A stretch of DNA of 64,000 bases from Corynebacterium xerosis NBRC 16721 = ATCC 373 (GTDB taxonomy: Bacteria > Actinomycetota > Actinomycetes > Mycobacteriales > Mycobacteriaceae), in assembly GCF_001552415.1 (NCBI RefSeq), contig NZ_BCRD01000002.1:372001-436000 (forward strand), read 5' to 3'. Of this stretch, positions 34,382 through 43,481 are shown piece after piece; position 1 is the stretch's first letter, and each line of letters begins with the position of its first letter. The notes below the pieces were generated by a model. It worked only from the letters and a program-made list of their open reading frames with translations. It did no database searches and was not told where the DNA came from. The translations under genes and the position numbers were made by a program.

Positions 34382-35290
34382 TCATCGGCGATTACGGCCA
34401 CGCAGGGGCCAGGCAATGCCCGCCACCGAGCAGAGCGCGAGCAGTCCCGCGATCAACTCGCCCGCCGACGCACCGGCCCCCGTGTCGGCCGCGGTGGCGC
34501 GGGGCAGCTGCTTCGCCGTGGCCACCAGCTGCCCGTCGACCTCGGCGATGTTGGCGCTCGGCACGACGGTGAAGAGTTCCTCGGTCACCTCGGTGGCGGC
34601 GTCCGCGTCGCCGATGACGTTGAGCGAGATGACGAAGTCGTCGCCGTAGGACGAGCTGGCGTTCATGGAGTCGTGGATGTCCGCCCAGCCCCACTTGGTG
34701 CCGATGACCCCGGGCAGCACGGCGGTGCCGAAATCCTGCGGGTACCCGTCGGAGCCGAAGGGCGCGGAGTCGGCCATCGCGGCGAGCACGGGGTCGTCGA
34801 AGTCGCCCTTCGCCACCTTGGCGGCCAGGAAGGTCGCGACGTCGTGGGTCGTCGTCACCGACTTGCCCCATGTCCGCATGCCCGCGGTGCCCGGCAGGCC
34901 GTAGCGCTCGGCGACCTCGTCGATGGACTCGGGGAATGCCCGGTACAGGCGGGTGGTGATGCCGTCGTCGGACGTGCGGATCATCTCCGTCGCCTGCTTC
35001 TTCTGCGCGGCCGTGCCCTCGCGGAACACGTGGTCGGCGATGTAGATCTTGCAGATCGACAGGCAGGTGCGGATCTCGTCGACGTTGCCCGAATCGACGC
35101 GGTACCCGGTGGGGACGTGCACGTAGGACACCTGCACCGAGTAGTCCGCGTCGAACTCGCCGTCGTTGAGGACGGGGATCGGAGTCTTCTTCCCGGGCTC
35201 CGAAGTCTCCGACGTTCGTGCGGCCGCCCCGGGGGCGATCAAGGTAGCGGCCATCACCAGAGAAACCGCGGCAGCGACGATGCGCTTCAC
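34382..35290 (-). CDS. Secreted serine hydrolase, beta-lactamase/D-Ala-D-Ala peptidase-like
   Basis: 302 residues from the GTG at 35290, which fits a signal peptide VKRIVAAAVSLVMAATLIAPGAAA. SICK in CLSICKIYIADHVFREG fits the active-site SxxK. GTKWGWADIHDS stands in for the KTG box. The C-terminus has a hydrophobic helix (GELIAGLLALCSVAGIAWPL) and then RGRNRR, so the protein is probably anchored at both ends of its extracellular domain. Relatives in Corynebacterium lack proven activity. The second catalytic motif (YxN/SxN) is not obvious, so it may be inactive or divergent. Confidence 0.7.
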   Translation of the reverse strand: MKRIVAAAVSLVMAATLIAPGAAARTSETSEPGKKTPIPVLNDGEFDADYSVQVSYVHVPTGYRVDSGNVDEIRTCLSICKIYIADHVFREGTAAQKKQATEMIRTSDDGITTRLYRAFPESIDEVAERYGLPGTAGMRTWGKSVTTTHDVATFLAAKVAKGDFDDPVLAAMADSAPFGSDGYPQDFGTAVLPGVIGTKWGWADIHDSMNASSSYGDDFVISLNVIGDADAATEVTEELFTVVPSANIAEVDGQLVATAKQLPRATAADTGAGASAGELIAGLLALCSVAGIAWPLRGRNRR

Positions 35291-35466
35291 CGGCCACCAC
35301 CCGTCAATGAAGGTCCCGACAATCAACAGGCCCACGGGCTGCGCCTGTGGACGGATCAACTTTAGACCCATGACCGGCGGAAATCGCAACGGATGGATTT
35401 CCATCGGGGTCACCCGTTCCGGTCCTCCGGCTCGGCGCCGCGGTGCCGCGGCCTTATGGTGAGTTC

Positions 35467-36135
35467 ATGAATCGAAACTACTGTGGCGCGGATCGTTCGC
35501 GCCGTGCCGCCGTGGGCGTGCTCGCGGCGGTCACGCTGGTGCTGACCGGTTGCGGCCAGGCGGAAGACGCCCGCCAGCGGATCCTCGACGCGGTGGCCGG
35601 CGAGGGCGAGGAGCCCGTGACCGTGACGACGGTCATCTCGCACGTCGAATCGGATTCCGGTGATGTCGACGCCGGCACGCGGGCGCGCCCGCACCCGACC
35701 GTCACCTCGGAACCGGCCCGGACGCCGCGGGCGACGCCGGTCGATGATCGGGCCGATGGCCGAACCGATGATGATGCCGGTGGTTCGGCCAACCCGATGG
35801 GTTTCGCGACCAGCGCGCCCACGTCGTCGGGGACGGTGCGGGCATCGTCGCCGGCATGCGATTCCCGCGGCATCCTCATCGTGGAGTCGGTGATCGTCCA
35901 TCCCGGCGATGACGCCCGACGGACCATCGGCGCTGCGTTGGACCGCAACCCGGGTGCGGAGTTCACCACCCCGGGTGCGTGCCCGTCACTGCGCGCCCAC
36001 GTCGACGGCGGCGACGTCTACGCCGTCTACGTCGACTACGGCCGCGACACCGGTTCGTTGTGCGGCGCCGCCGCGAGCACCGGCGGCAACGCCCGGGTGC
36101 TGAGCAACCGCAACGAGTACCTCAGCCCCTGCTGA
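35467..36135 (+). CDS. Putative lipoprotein, unknown function
   Basis: 222 residues from the ATG at 35467. Basic residues then AAVGVLAAVTLVLTGC give a lipobox LTGC. A VTVTTVISHVESD stretch and a 75-residue Asp/Arg/Thr/Pro-rich linker follow. The C-terminal 85 residues form a compact domain with four Cys (ACDSRGILIVESVIV, GACPSLR, SLCGAAA, LSPC), likely two disulfides. A similar domain is found in secreted corynebacterial proteins, but I can attach no function. Confidence 0.75.
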   Translation: MNRNYCGADRSRRAAVGVLAAVTLVLTGCGQAEDARQRILDAVAGEGEEPVTVTTVISHVESDSGDVDAGTRARPHPTVTSEPARTPRATPVDDRADGRTDDDAGGSANPMGFATSAPTSSGTVRASSPACDSRGILIVESVIVHPGDDARRTIGAALDRNPGAEFTTPGACPSLRAHVDGGDVYAVYVDYGRDTGSLCGAAASTGGNARVLSNRNEYLSPC

Positions 36136-36174
36136 CCCGGCCTCCGCCGATTCCCGGCCGATCCGCGTGACCTT

Positions 36175-36894
36175 TCACAGGTCCGCGGCCCACTGCTCGG
36201 CGAACATCTCCAGTACGCGGGCGCGGCCGATGGGCAGGTTCGTGCGCTTGCGCTCGGCGACGTCGACGACGGTGATCCGCTCGGCCAGATCATCGATTTC
36301 GTCGCGGTGCGCCGACCAGAACCGGTGGAGGAACGCCAGCGACTCGTCGGTGGGGGAGGCGAACGCCGCGTTGGCGACGTCATCGCCGGCCAGATCGCCC
36401 ATGGCCTTGGCGAAGGTTCCGCCGAATCCGGGCATGCACCCGAACGCACCCATGAGCGTGCGCGAGGCGGCGGTGGCGGTGCCGTCGGCCCCGGGGACGA
36501 GGGCGTCGGAAAGTTCTCGGTGGGCCTTGAGCAGTCGCTTGCGCTTCTTCGCCTTGCCGTAGCGGTCGACGTCGAGGGCGGCGACCTTCTTCGCCCGCTC
36601 CGCCAGAACACCCGCGGCGCATTCGAAGACCACGGCATTCGAGGCCGTGAGCAGCGGCGACGCCCCCTGGATCATGCCCTGGGCCGCAAGGTAGGCGGCG
36701 AGGTGCAGACCGTTGAGTTCGCGGTGCTTGCGCTTCTCGCTGAACTTCGCGCCCGCGAAATGCAGGCGGCAGATGTCCCACGACAAGTGCCGCAGCCGCG
36801 TCGGATCGGCGTCGTCCGCGAACGGGTCGTCGGGGCCGCAGCCGCGGTAGGCGGCTACGGCGTCGGAAATGGTGCCTTCGGCGAGATCGCGCAT
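36175..36894 (-). CDS. Uncharacterised protein next to a HigA-like gene
   Basis: 239 residues, soluble, mostly helical. Visible features are a basic patch (GKAKKRKRLLKAHREL, about residues 134-150), a Gly/Met-rich segment (LMGAFGCMPGFGGTFAKAMGDL) and a C-terminal RVLEMFAEQWAADL. No catalytic motif of known RNase, Fic, Doc or AbiEii toxins is evident. The gene lies 44 bp downstream of the HigA-like antitoxin gene on the same strand and may be co-transcribed with it. It could be a toxin partner, but the usual HigB sequence is absent. Confidence 0.6.
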   Translation of the reverse strand: MRDLAEGTISDAVAAYRGCGPDDPFADDADPTRLRHLSWDICRLHFAGAKFSEKRKHRELNGLHLAAYLAAQGMIQGASPLLTASNAVVFECAAGVLAERAKKVAALDVDRYGKAKKRKRLLKAHRELSDALVPGADGTATAASRTLMGAFGCMPGFGGTFAKAMGDLAGDDVANAAFASPTDESLAFLHRFWSAHRDEIDDLAERITVVDVAERKRTNLPIGRARVLEMFAEQWAADL

Positions 36895-36938
36895 GAATCC
36901 AGTTTACGCCTTTAACGTGGCGTTTCGCCGCCGGGGAC

Positions 36939-37250
36939 TCAGGCGGACAGCAGCCCGCGGTCGGCCCGGCTCTGCAGGCCCGTCCAGAAGCGGGCGTCGG
37001 TGCCCAGGAAGTCGCCGAGGCAAGCGGCGATTTCGTCGTCGATGCGCACGGCATTGCCCAGCAGGCCTTCGATCAATCCGACGGACATCCCGGTCGCGGC
37101 GGCGAGGTGCGCGGCGTCGAGGCCCAGCGGGGCGAGGAAGCGGTCGCGCAGGACGGAGCCGGGGGTGGGGACGTGCGTCGGAAGCATCATGGGCGAACCA
37201 ATCGGTCGGCGGGGCATGAGGGTGGTGCCTGGGGGTGACGTAACCGTCAT
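36939..37250 (-). CDS. HigA-like XRE antitoxin
   Basis: Up to 103 residues; an internal ATG at 37190 (MMLPTHVPTPGS) gives the usual HigA start and about 83 residues. THVPTPGSVLRDRFLAPLGLDAAHLAAATGMSVGLIEGLLGNAVRIDDEIAACLGDFLGTDARFWTGLQSRADRGLL follows the HigA/VapI pattern (HPGEVL, PLGLS, HTH, TSxxFWLNLQ). No higB-like gene lies upstream in the usual place. Downstream is the unknown gene at 36175. The palindrome at 37278 is the probable autoregulatory site. The outer start is uncertain because no strong ribosome site is visible. Confidence 0.75.
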   Translation of the reverse strand: MTVTSPPGTTLMPRRPIGSPMMLPTHVPTPGSVLRDRFLAPLGLDAAHLAAATGMSVGLIEGLLGNAVRIDDEIAACLGDFLGTDARFWTGLQSRADRGLLSA

Positions 37251-37277
37251 CGCTCGTTGCGTGTGAGCTGGGTAATG

Positions 37278-37307
37278 CGTTTCGCAACGAAACGGTAACG
37301 AATTCGT
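37278..37307. promoter_or_regulatory. Paired palindromes, likely HigA operator
   Basis: CGTTTCGCAACGAAACG (37278-37294) is a perfect 7+3+7 palindrome. ACGAATTCGT (37298-37307) is a second palindrome three bases away. They lie 28 bp upstream of the HigA-like frame. Antitoxins of this class commonly bind such sites to repress their own operon. Confidence 0.55.
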
Positions 37308-37518
37308 CTCTTCGGTGTGAACCTAGTTGGGGGATCGTTGGTTGTCACGGATTAATTTTCCGCCACCCTGTTACGGGTGTGACTGGGGCGTATCGGTGTT
37401 GTGCAGTGCAGAAATCCCCGGGGGCGTCTCGCCGCGCCACCGAAAAGTCGTCCGGCCGTCGTCAAGCACGAAACGTGGGGAAAGCCGCACGCGGAACGCG
37501 ACGCGCGATACGGGGCAT

Positions 37519-38481
37519 TCAGCCTCCGAGGAACTCCCGCCACACGGGCCATTCGCGCTTGGCCTGCGCCAACCCGGTCTCGTACGCGGCGTTGAGCTTG
37601 GCCAGGTCGCGCTCGCGGTTGGACATCCGGATCTCGTCGGGGAAGAACAGCACGGCCTTGCCCTGGCGTTCGAGCTCGAAAAGCTGCTCGCGGGTGGCGT
37701 TGTAGCGCTTCGGGCGGTTGATGATCGCCTCCGCCACCGCAGGCGTGCGGCGGAACACGCGGCGCATCATCGCCGGCCGCGTCACCGGCGGCTTCACGTA
37801 GGACCGTTCGCGGCTCATGATCACCAGGAACTTGTCGTACCCGTCCTCCTGCGCGATCTGCAGCGGGATGCCGCCGGACGGGCCCAGCGCCCCGTCGACG
37901 TAGCGGACCCCGTCGATGACCGGCGGCACCATGAACCCCGGCAGCGTCGACGACGCGCGGACGTATTTCATCAGCTTGCCCAGCGAGTCGACGTCGTCGC
38001 GGCTCCAGTAGACGTTTTCGCCGGTGTCGGCGCGCACGGCCCCGATGCGCATCTCGGCCTTCGACGCCTGGAAGTGATCGAAGGGGTACGGGTCGACGCC
38101 GGCGGTGGCCATCATCGGCGATTTCTCGTAGATCCACTCGGCGTTGAAGTAGCCGCGGCCGCGGAGGAAGTTGCCCCAGCCGCCGAACTCCGGGGTGTCG
38201 GTCATGGTGGTGAACGACGCCCGGGCGCGCGCGACGCTGCCCGACAGATAATTGGCGGTCAGCGTCGCGCCGGCGGAGATGCCGCCGACCCACCCGACGT
38301 CGACGCCGTTGCGCAGCAGCACCTCGATGCACGGGGCGGTGTAGGAGTTGCGCATCCCGCCGCCTTCGAGGACGAGGGCGACGTCGGAGGCGTCGATGCG
38401 TTCGGGCGCGACGTCCTCGGTCCAGCCGCCCGCCCGGTACTCGCCGTCGGATGCCGTGATGTCGCGTGCACGTTCTCCCAT
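37519..38481 (-). CDS. Patatin-like phospholipase family protein
   Basis: 320 residues from the ATG at 38481. The oxyanion loop is VLEGGGMRNSY and the nucleophile elbow GGISAGATL has GxSxG. The catalytic Asp lies in YVDGALGPSGGIP (DGA). This covers the Ser-Asp dyad of the patatin fold, which hydrolyses acyl esters of phospholipids or other lipids. No signal peptide is seen. The C-terminal part matches the YjjU/RssA-like bacterial branch (PKRYNATREQLFELERQGKAVLFFPDE). It is divergent from the M18 peptidase gene. Confidence 0.92.
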   Translation of the reverse strand: MGERARDITASDGEYRAGGWTEDVAPERIDASDVALVLEGGGMRNSYTAPCIEVLLRNGVDVGWVGGISAGATLTANYLSGSVARARASFTTMTDTPEFGGWGNFLRGRGYFNAEWIYEKSPMMATAGVDPYPFDHFQASKAEMRIGAVRADTGENVYWSRDDVDSLGKLMKYVRASSTLPGFMVPPVIDGVRYVDGALGPSGGIPLQIAQEDGYDKFLVIMSRERSYVKPPVTRPAMMRRVFRRTPAVAEAIINRPKRYNATREQLFELERQGKAVLFFPDEIRMSNRERDLAKLNAAYETGLAQAKREWPVWREFLGG

Positions 38482-38550
38482 GGTGGGACATGGTATCGGG
38501 CATTCGGCGGGCCCGTGCCGGGACGGGGCAGGTTGCGCCATGATGGGTGC

Positions 38551-39972
38551 ATGAACGCTTCTTCGCTTGACGACGCCCACCCGTCCCCGTCCACCGCCGC
38601 TTCGTCGCGCGCGCCGTGGGGGTCCGCCGAGGATCATCTGGCGGATCTGATGGATTTCGTCGTGGCCTCGCCGAGTTCGTACCATGCGGCCGACGTCGTG
38701 GCGCGACGCCTGGTCGCCGCCGGTGCGACGCGGATCGAGGAGTCCGATGCGTGGCCGTCCGCGCCGGGCGCCTACGTGCTGGTGCGCGGGGGAGCCGCGG
38801 TCGCGTGGGTCGTGCCGGAGGAGGTGGGACGGGCCGACGAGGGTGATCGCACCGGGGGCGCTTCCGAGACGACCGCCGCCGACCGCGCGGCGTTCCGCAT
38901 CGTCGGCTCGCACACCGACTCGCCGGGTTTCCGGGTCAAGCCGAACCCGAACACCGGGGCGGCCGGTTACGCGCAGGTCGCCGTGGAGGTCTACGGCGGG
39001 CCGTTGCTCGGGGCGTGGACGGACCGCGAGATCGAGTTCGCCGGTCGCGTGGTCACGCGCGACGGCGGCGTCCACCTCGCCCGGACCGGGCCGGTGGCGC
39101 GGATCCCGCAGCTGGCCATCCACTTGAACCGCGGCGTCAACGACCAGGGGCTGAAGCTGGACAAGCAGCTGCACACCACGCCGGTGATCGGCTACGCCGG
39201 CGACGCGCGCGCCTTCCACCGGATGCTCGCCGAGGCCGCCGGCGGGGGCGTGACCGCCGATGACGTCGTCGCCTGGGACCTGATCACCTGCGACACCCAG
39301 CCGCCGCGGACCTTCGGCGCCGGCGGCGAGTTCCTGTCCTGCGGCCGGCTGGACAATCTGCTCAGCGTGCATTCGTCGCTGGTGGCCTTCGAGCAGTTGC
39401 TTCACGACGGTCCGCAAGGAGCCGAGATCCCCGTCATGGTCGCGTTCGACCACGAGGAAGTCGGTTCGGCGTCGACGACCGGTGCCGCCGGTCCGCTGCT
39501 GGAGGACGTGCTGCGACGCATCGCCGCGGCCGCCGGAGCCGACGAGGACGGCATGCGCCGCATGTTCCGCCGTTCCACGTGCATTTCCGCCGACGGCGCC
39601 CACGCCGTCCACCCGAACTACGCAGGCGAGCATGAGCCGGGGCATTGGCCGCTGCTCGACGGCGGTCCGGTGCTGAAGATCAACGCCAACCAGCGCTACG
39701 CCACCGACGCCGTCGGCCAGGGCCTGTTCGAGCGCGTCACCGCCGCGGCCGCGGAGAGCGCGGGGGAGACCATCCCCGTGCAGTACTTCGTGTCGTCCAA
39801 CCAGAAGCCGTGCGGTTCGACCATCGGCCCGATCACCGCGACCCGCCTGGGCATCGCCACCGTCGACGCGGGTGCGGCGATGTTGTCCATGCATTCGCCG
39901 CGCGAGATGTGCGGCGTCAAGGACCCGTGGTGGCTGGCGCGGATCATCGGCGCGTACTGGGCCGGCGCCTGA
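38551..39972 (+). CDS. apeB: M18 family aminopeptidase
   Basis: 473 residues. Zinc ligands and active-site motifs are in place: IVGSHTDSPGFRVKPNP (first His and Asp), FLSCGRLDNLLSVHSSLVAF (bridging Asp), VAFDHEEVGS (Glu pair), and SMHSPREMCGVKD (C-terminal His). This is the aspartyl aminopeptidase family, a large cytoplasmic dodecamer that removes N-terminal residues. The first 20 residues, rich in Ser, are variable. A GCTTGACGAC copy begins at the fifth codon (SLDD). A short insertion (ADEGDRTGGASETTAADRA) near residue 100 is specific to this lineage. Confidence 0.93.
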   Translation: MNASSLDDAHPSPSTAASSRAPWGSAEDHLADLMDFVVASPSSYHAADVVARRLVAAGATRIEESDAWPSAPGAYVLVRGGAAVAWVVPEEVGRADEGDRTGGASETTAADRAAFRIVGSHTDSPGFRVKPNPNTGAAGYAQVAVEVYGGPLLGAWTDREIEFAGRVVTRDGGVHLARTGPVARIPQLAIHLNRGVNDQGLKLDKQLHTTPVIGYAGDARAFHRMLAEAAGGGVTADDVVAWDLITCDTQPPRTFGAGGEFLSCGRLDNLLSVHSSLVAFEQLLHDGPQGAEIPVMVAFDHEEVGSASTTGAAGPLLEDVLRRIAAAAGADEDGMRRMFRRSTCISADGAHAVHPNYAGEHEPGHWPLLDGGPVLKINANQRYATDAVGQGLFERVTAAAAESAGETIPVQYFVSSNQKPCGSTIGPITATRLGIATVDAGAAMLSMHSPREMCGVKDPWWLARIIGAYWAGA

Positions 39973-40113
39973 TCCCGAATCGGTGGCGAAGCCGCTCGGC
40001 CGCCGCATAGTGTCGGAAACGAACGTGATGGCGTGCACGGTGGCCGTCGCAAAGCAAGGCCCGCAGGTTCGCCTGCGAACGCGGAAAACAGACATCAGAC
40101 AAGGACCCGCCCC

Positions 40114-41634
40114 ATGACGGACCCCCGCATCCACGAAGGAATGGCCTTCGACCCTTCGGCCGAACCGGCTCCCGGGCCGGCCGGGGCGTTCGAGGTGCCG
40201 CTGAGCGAGATCATCGACTGGCGGCGGCACATCCACAAGAACCCGGAGCTGAGCTTCCAGGAGTACCGGACCGCGGACTTCATCGAGGGGCTGCTCCACG
40301 AGTGGGGCATCGAGACCACGCGGCTGACGCCGACGTCGGTGGTGGGCACCATCGTCGGCACCGCCGATGACCCGGCGACGGGGCGGACCATCGGCTACCG
40401 CGCCGACATCGACGCGCTGCCCATCAAGGAGGAGACCGGGCTGCACTTCGCGTCGCAGAACGCCGGCGTCATGCACGCCTGCGGCCACGACGTGCACACC
40501 GCGATGCTGCTCGGCTCGGCGCGGATCCTGCAGTCCATGCGCGACCGCCTGCACGGGCGGGTGAAGCTGCTGTTCCAGCACGCCGAGGAGATGCTGCCCG
40601 GCGGCGCCCGCGAGCTGGTCGCCCACGGCGCGGCCGACGACCTCGACGAGGTCTACGCCTTCCACGTCGCCCCGCACCCCATCGGCCACGTCGGCATCTG
40701 CCGCGGCCGGGTGTCCACGATGTCGGGCATCGTGTCCATCGCCATCCGCGGGCGCGGCGGCCACTCGTCCAACCCGCAGCTGTCCGTCGACCCGGTGATG
40801 GTGGCCAGCGAGGTGACCATCATGCTCAACACGATCGTCAGCCGGAACCTGAACCCGAAGCACATGAACATCGTCAACGTCGGTTCGCTGCACGGCGGCG
40901 AGGCCGGCAACGTCATCCCCGACGAGGCGTGGCTGGAGGTGTCCATCCGCTCCGTCGACGAAGACGATTGGGCGTCGATCTGCGGGCGCATCGAGACGCT
41001 GGTCACCGGCATCTGCCACGGGCACGGCGCGACGGCGACGTTCGAGTGGCAGACGCCGTACCCGATGGTCGTCAACGCCGACCTGGCCAGCGACCGCGCG
41101 TGGCACGCCGCCACGCGGGCGATCGGGCCCAACCGCGTCTTCGACGCCGAGCCGTGGGCGCCGTCGGACGACTTCTCCTACTTCTCGCGCGAGGTGCCCG
41201 GCTGCTACATGTTCCTCGGCGGGGGAGGACCGGAGAACGGCATGCCGTACTTCCTGCACAATTCGCGTTACGACGTCGCCGAGAGGGCGATGGCCGCCGG
41301 CGTGAAGGTCGAGGTGCAGATCGCCCTCGATGCGCTGGCCCCGGGATTGCCCGCCCCGCCGCGCCGCCCCGGGAAGCAGGCCGCGATGCCCGCCGCCGGG
41401 ACGATCCCGCCGCGGCCGGCCACCCCGGGCCTGGGCGTGCCGGAGTCCAAGGCGGGCGAGTGGCGCGACCGCCGGGAGTTCCACGACGCCTCGGAATTGA
41501 CGGATGACGAGCGCGCCCGCGTCATCGAGGCCGCCGCCGACGCCGGCACCTTCGACGGCACCCGCCGCGGGCCGCGCATTTCACCGGAAGCGGCAGGTCA
41601 AGCCAGTCAAGCCGCCATCGACGGCAAGGAGTGA
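40114..41634 (+). CDS. M20 family metallo-amidohydrolase with C-terminal extension
   Basis: 506 residues. Hippurate hydrolase/IAA-amino acid hydrolase features: WRRHIHKNPELSFQEY, GYRADIDALPIKEETG, HACGHDVHTAMLLG, QHAEEMLPGGARELV and the dimerisation-domain GRGGHSSNPQLSVDP. The His, Asp, Glu and Cys metal ligands are all present. It should hydrolyse N-acyl amino acids or related amides. The last 85 residues (after AIALDAL-like VQIALDALAPGLP) form a Pro-rich segment and a charged helix absent from typical members. Its stop overlaps the region of the following GH13 gene, so the two are probably co-transcribed. Confidence 0.9.
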   Translation: MTDPRIHEGMAFDPSAEPAPGPAGAFEVPLSEIIDWRRHIHKNPELSFQEYRTADFIEGLLHEWGIETTRLTPTSVVGTIVGTADDPATGRTIGYRADIDALPIKEETGLHFASQNAGVMHACGHDVHTAMLLGSARILQSMRDRLHGRVKLLFQHAEEMLPGGARELVAHGAADDLDEVYAFHVAPHPIGHVGICRGRVSTMSGIVSIAIRGRGGHSSNPQLSVDPVMVASEVTIMLNTIVSRNLNPKHMNIVNVGSLHGGEAGNVIPDEAWLEVSIRSVDEDDWASICGRIETLVTGICHGHGATATFEWQTPYPMVVNADLASDRAWHAATRAIGPNRVFDAEPWAPSDDFSYFSREVPGCYMFLGGGGPENGMPYFLHNSRYDVAERAMAAGVKVEVQIALDALAPGLPAPPRRPGKQAAMPAAGTIPPRPATPGLGVPESKAGEWRDRREFHDASELTDDERARVIEAAADAGTFDGTRRGPRISPEAAGQASQAAIDGKE

Positions 41635-41651
41635 TGGTAAAGGTGGAGGGC

Positions 41652-42983
41652 ATGAACGACACCTCCACCGGATCCTCCGCCGGCAACCCCGGCAACCCCG
41701 GCACTCCCGGCAACTCCGGCCGCACCGCGCCCGACTGGGTCGAGCACGCGATCGGCTGGCACGTCTACCCTCTGGGGTTCACCGGAGCCCCCGTCCACGG
41801 AGACGAGTCCGAGGCGGCCGTCGAAGCTGCGCCGGGCGCCACGCGCCTGGATCACCTCGTCCGGTGGCTCGACTACGTGCAGGAGCTGGGGCTCAACGTC
41901 CTGCAGCTCGGACCGGTCTTCGAGTCCGCCACGCATGGCTACGACACGCTCGATTACTTCCGCATCGATCGCCGCCTGGCCGATGACGCCGCCTTCGACC
42001 GCTTGATCGCCGCCGCCCACGAGCGGGGCATCAAGGTCCTGCTCGACGGCGTGTTCAACCACCTGTCCTCGAGTGCGCCGATGTTCCGCGAGGCTCTCGC
42101 GGACCCGGATTCGGAGGCCGCGAAGCTTTTCGACGTCGACCGTTCCGGCGAGGAGCCGTCCGCCCCCTGTTTCGAGGGGCACCTGGATCTGGTGGAGTTC
42201 GACCACCGCGCGCCGGAGACGGCCGCGTTCGTGGAGAAGGTCATGCGCCATTGGCTCGACCGCGGCGTCGACGGCTGGCGGCTGGACGCGGCCTACGCCG
42301 TCGACCCGGACTTCTGGTCCGGCGTTCTGGCCAACGTGCGCGCGGACTTCCCGCACGCGTTCATCTACGGCGAGGTCATCCACGGCGACTACGTCGACAT
42401 CGTGGGCCGGTCGACCATGGATTCGGTCACCGAATACGAACTGTGGAAGGCCATCTGGTCGTCGCTGAAGGAGCAGAACTTCTACGAGCTCGAATGGACG
42501 CTGGGCCGCCACGACACGTTCCTGGAATCCTTCGTGCCCGTGACCTTCGTGGGCAACCACGACGTCACCCGCATCGCCTCCCAGGTCGGCCAGGACAAGG
42601 CGGTTCTGGCGCTGGTGGTGCTGATGACCGTCGGCGGCGTCCCGTTGATCTACTACGGCGACGAACAGGGCTACGCCGGCGTGAAGGAGGAGCGCTTCGG
42701 CGGCGACGATCAGGTCCGCCCCGTCTTCCCCGACGATCCGGAAGAGCTGTCCACCTTCGGCGCATGGGTGCACAATGCCCACCACCAGCTCATCGCGCTG
42801 CGCCGCCGTCACCCGTGGCTGCACCGGGCGCGGGTGAAGGTCACGTCCATCGCCAACGAGCGCCTGACCTACGAGGCCACCGGCGACGGGCACTCGCTCA
42901 CCGTCGAATTGGAGGTCACCGGCAAGCCGTCGGCGGAGATCCGCGACGGCGAGAACGTGGAGTTCCGCTACCCGCGCCCCTGA
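41652..42983 (+). CDS. GH13 alpha-amylase family protein
   Basis: 443 residues from the ATG at 41652, which has GGTGGAGG six bases upstream; weaker in-frame starts occur at 41631 and 41634. The (beta/alpha)8 motifs are complete: GVFNHLSS (region I), GWRLDAAYA (nucleophile Asp), FIYGEVIHGD (acid/base Glu) and FVGNHDVTR (third Asp). There is no signal peptide, so it is cytoplasmic, acting on maltooligosaccharides, trehalose or a sucrose-like sugar. The N-terminal Gly/Asn/Thr-rich stretch is probably disordered. It follows the M20 gene closely. Confidence 0.92.
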   Translation: MNDTSTGSSAGNPGNPGTPGNSGRTAPDWVEHAIGWHVYPLGFTGAPVHGDESEAAVEAAPGATRLDHLVRWLDYVQELGLNVLQLGPVFESATHGYDTLDYFRIDRRLADDAAFDRLIAAAHERGIKVLLDGVFNHLSSSAPMFREALADPDSEAAKLFDVDRSGEEPSAPCFEGHLDLVEFDHRAPETAAFVEKVMRHWLDRGVDGWRLDAAYAVDPDFWSGVLANVRADFPHAFIYGEVIHGDYVDIVGRSTMDSVTEYELWKAIWSSLKEQNFYELEWTLGRHDTFLESFVPVTFVGNHDVTRIASQVGQDKAVLALVVLMTVGGVPLIYYGDEQGYAGVKEERFGGDDQVRPVFPDDPEELSTFGAWVHNAHHQLIALRRRHPWLHRARVKVTSIANERLTYEATGDGHSLTVELEVTGKPSAEIRDGENVEFRYPRP

Positions 42984-43082
42984 TCGGCATGGCCTGACCG
43001 GGCCGGCCTGACCGGATTGCACCAATCGGTACTGCCCGGCCGGCATGGCCCCGGGAGGTGCGGCCCTTGCCGAAACCGACAG

Positions 43083-43123
43083 CGCGCACGTCCCCTGACA
43101 CCGAAGCGTCGGGGACGTGCGCG
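43083..43123. terminator. Hairpin downstream of the GH13 gene
   Basis: CGCGCACGTCCCC (43083-43095) pairs exactly with GGGGACGTGCGCG (43111-43123) around a 15-nt loop. It lies 100 bp after the GH13 stop and between convergent genes, so it could serve both. No T-run follows. The right arm runs into GTCGCAAAGC, a variant of the window-wide word. Confidence 0.6.
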
Positions 43124-43203
43124 TCGCAAAGCCGATGAAGCACGTGGCGCGTGCCGGGCCCGCCCGCGGACCCGGTCATCGGTAGCGGGAAGGCGGAAGC
43201 CGT

Positions 43204-43422
43204 TTACTGGGCGGCCGGCTCCTGGTTGGTGCCGGCGGTGCCATCGGCGTTCTCCGAGGTCGTCGCAGCGGAGGACGAGCCACCGTTCTCGAACGAGTGG
43301 GTCGGGTTCTCCTGGTCGGTGACCTTGATGTCCGACGGGTTCTCGTTCGGGGGCGTGCAGGCGACCAGGGCGGCTGCGGCGATGGCGGTGGCGGCGAAGG
43401 CGCCGACGAGGCGATTGCGCAT
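43204..43422 (-). CDS. Small putative lipoprotein
   Basis: 72 residues: MRNRLVGAFAATAIAAAALVAC has a lipobox LVAC with Cys22, followed by a 50-residue polar, low-complexity tail rich in Ser, Asn, Glu and Thr (ENPTHSFENGGSSSAATTSEN). It is too short to hold a folded domain and may act as a tethered spacer or cell-wall adjunct. The ribosome site AAGGAGT lies just upstream of the ATG. I recognise no family. Confidence 0.75.
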   Translation of the reverse strand: MRNRLVGAFAATAIAAAALVACTPPNENPSDIKVTDQENPTHSFENGGSSSAATTSENADGTAGTNQEPAAQ

Positions 43423-43481
43423 GAATGGACTCCTTAAAACGGCTTCACGAATGAAATTCTCACCGTCATCGTAGTTGATTC

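Noticed and set aside
36939-37250. Complete HigBA toxin-antitoxin system
   Set aside because: Only the HigA-like half is present; no HigB-type toxin is recognisable on either side.
37519-41484. A very long open frame antisense to the M18 and M20 genes
   Set aside because: It is the shadow of high-GC codon bias; only its last part matches a real gene (the patatin), and the rest has no homologous motif.
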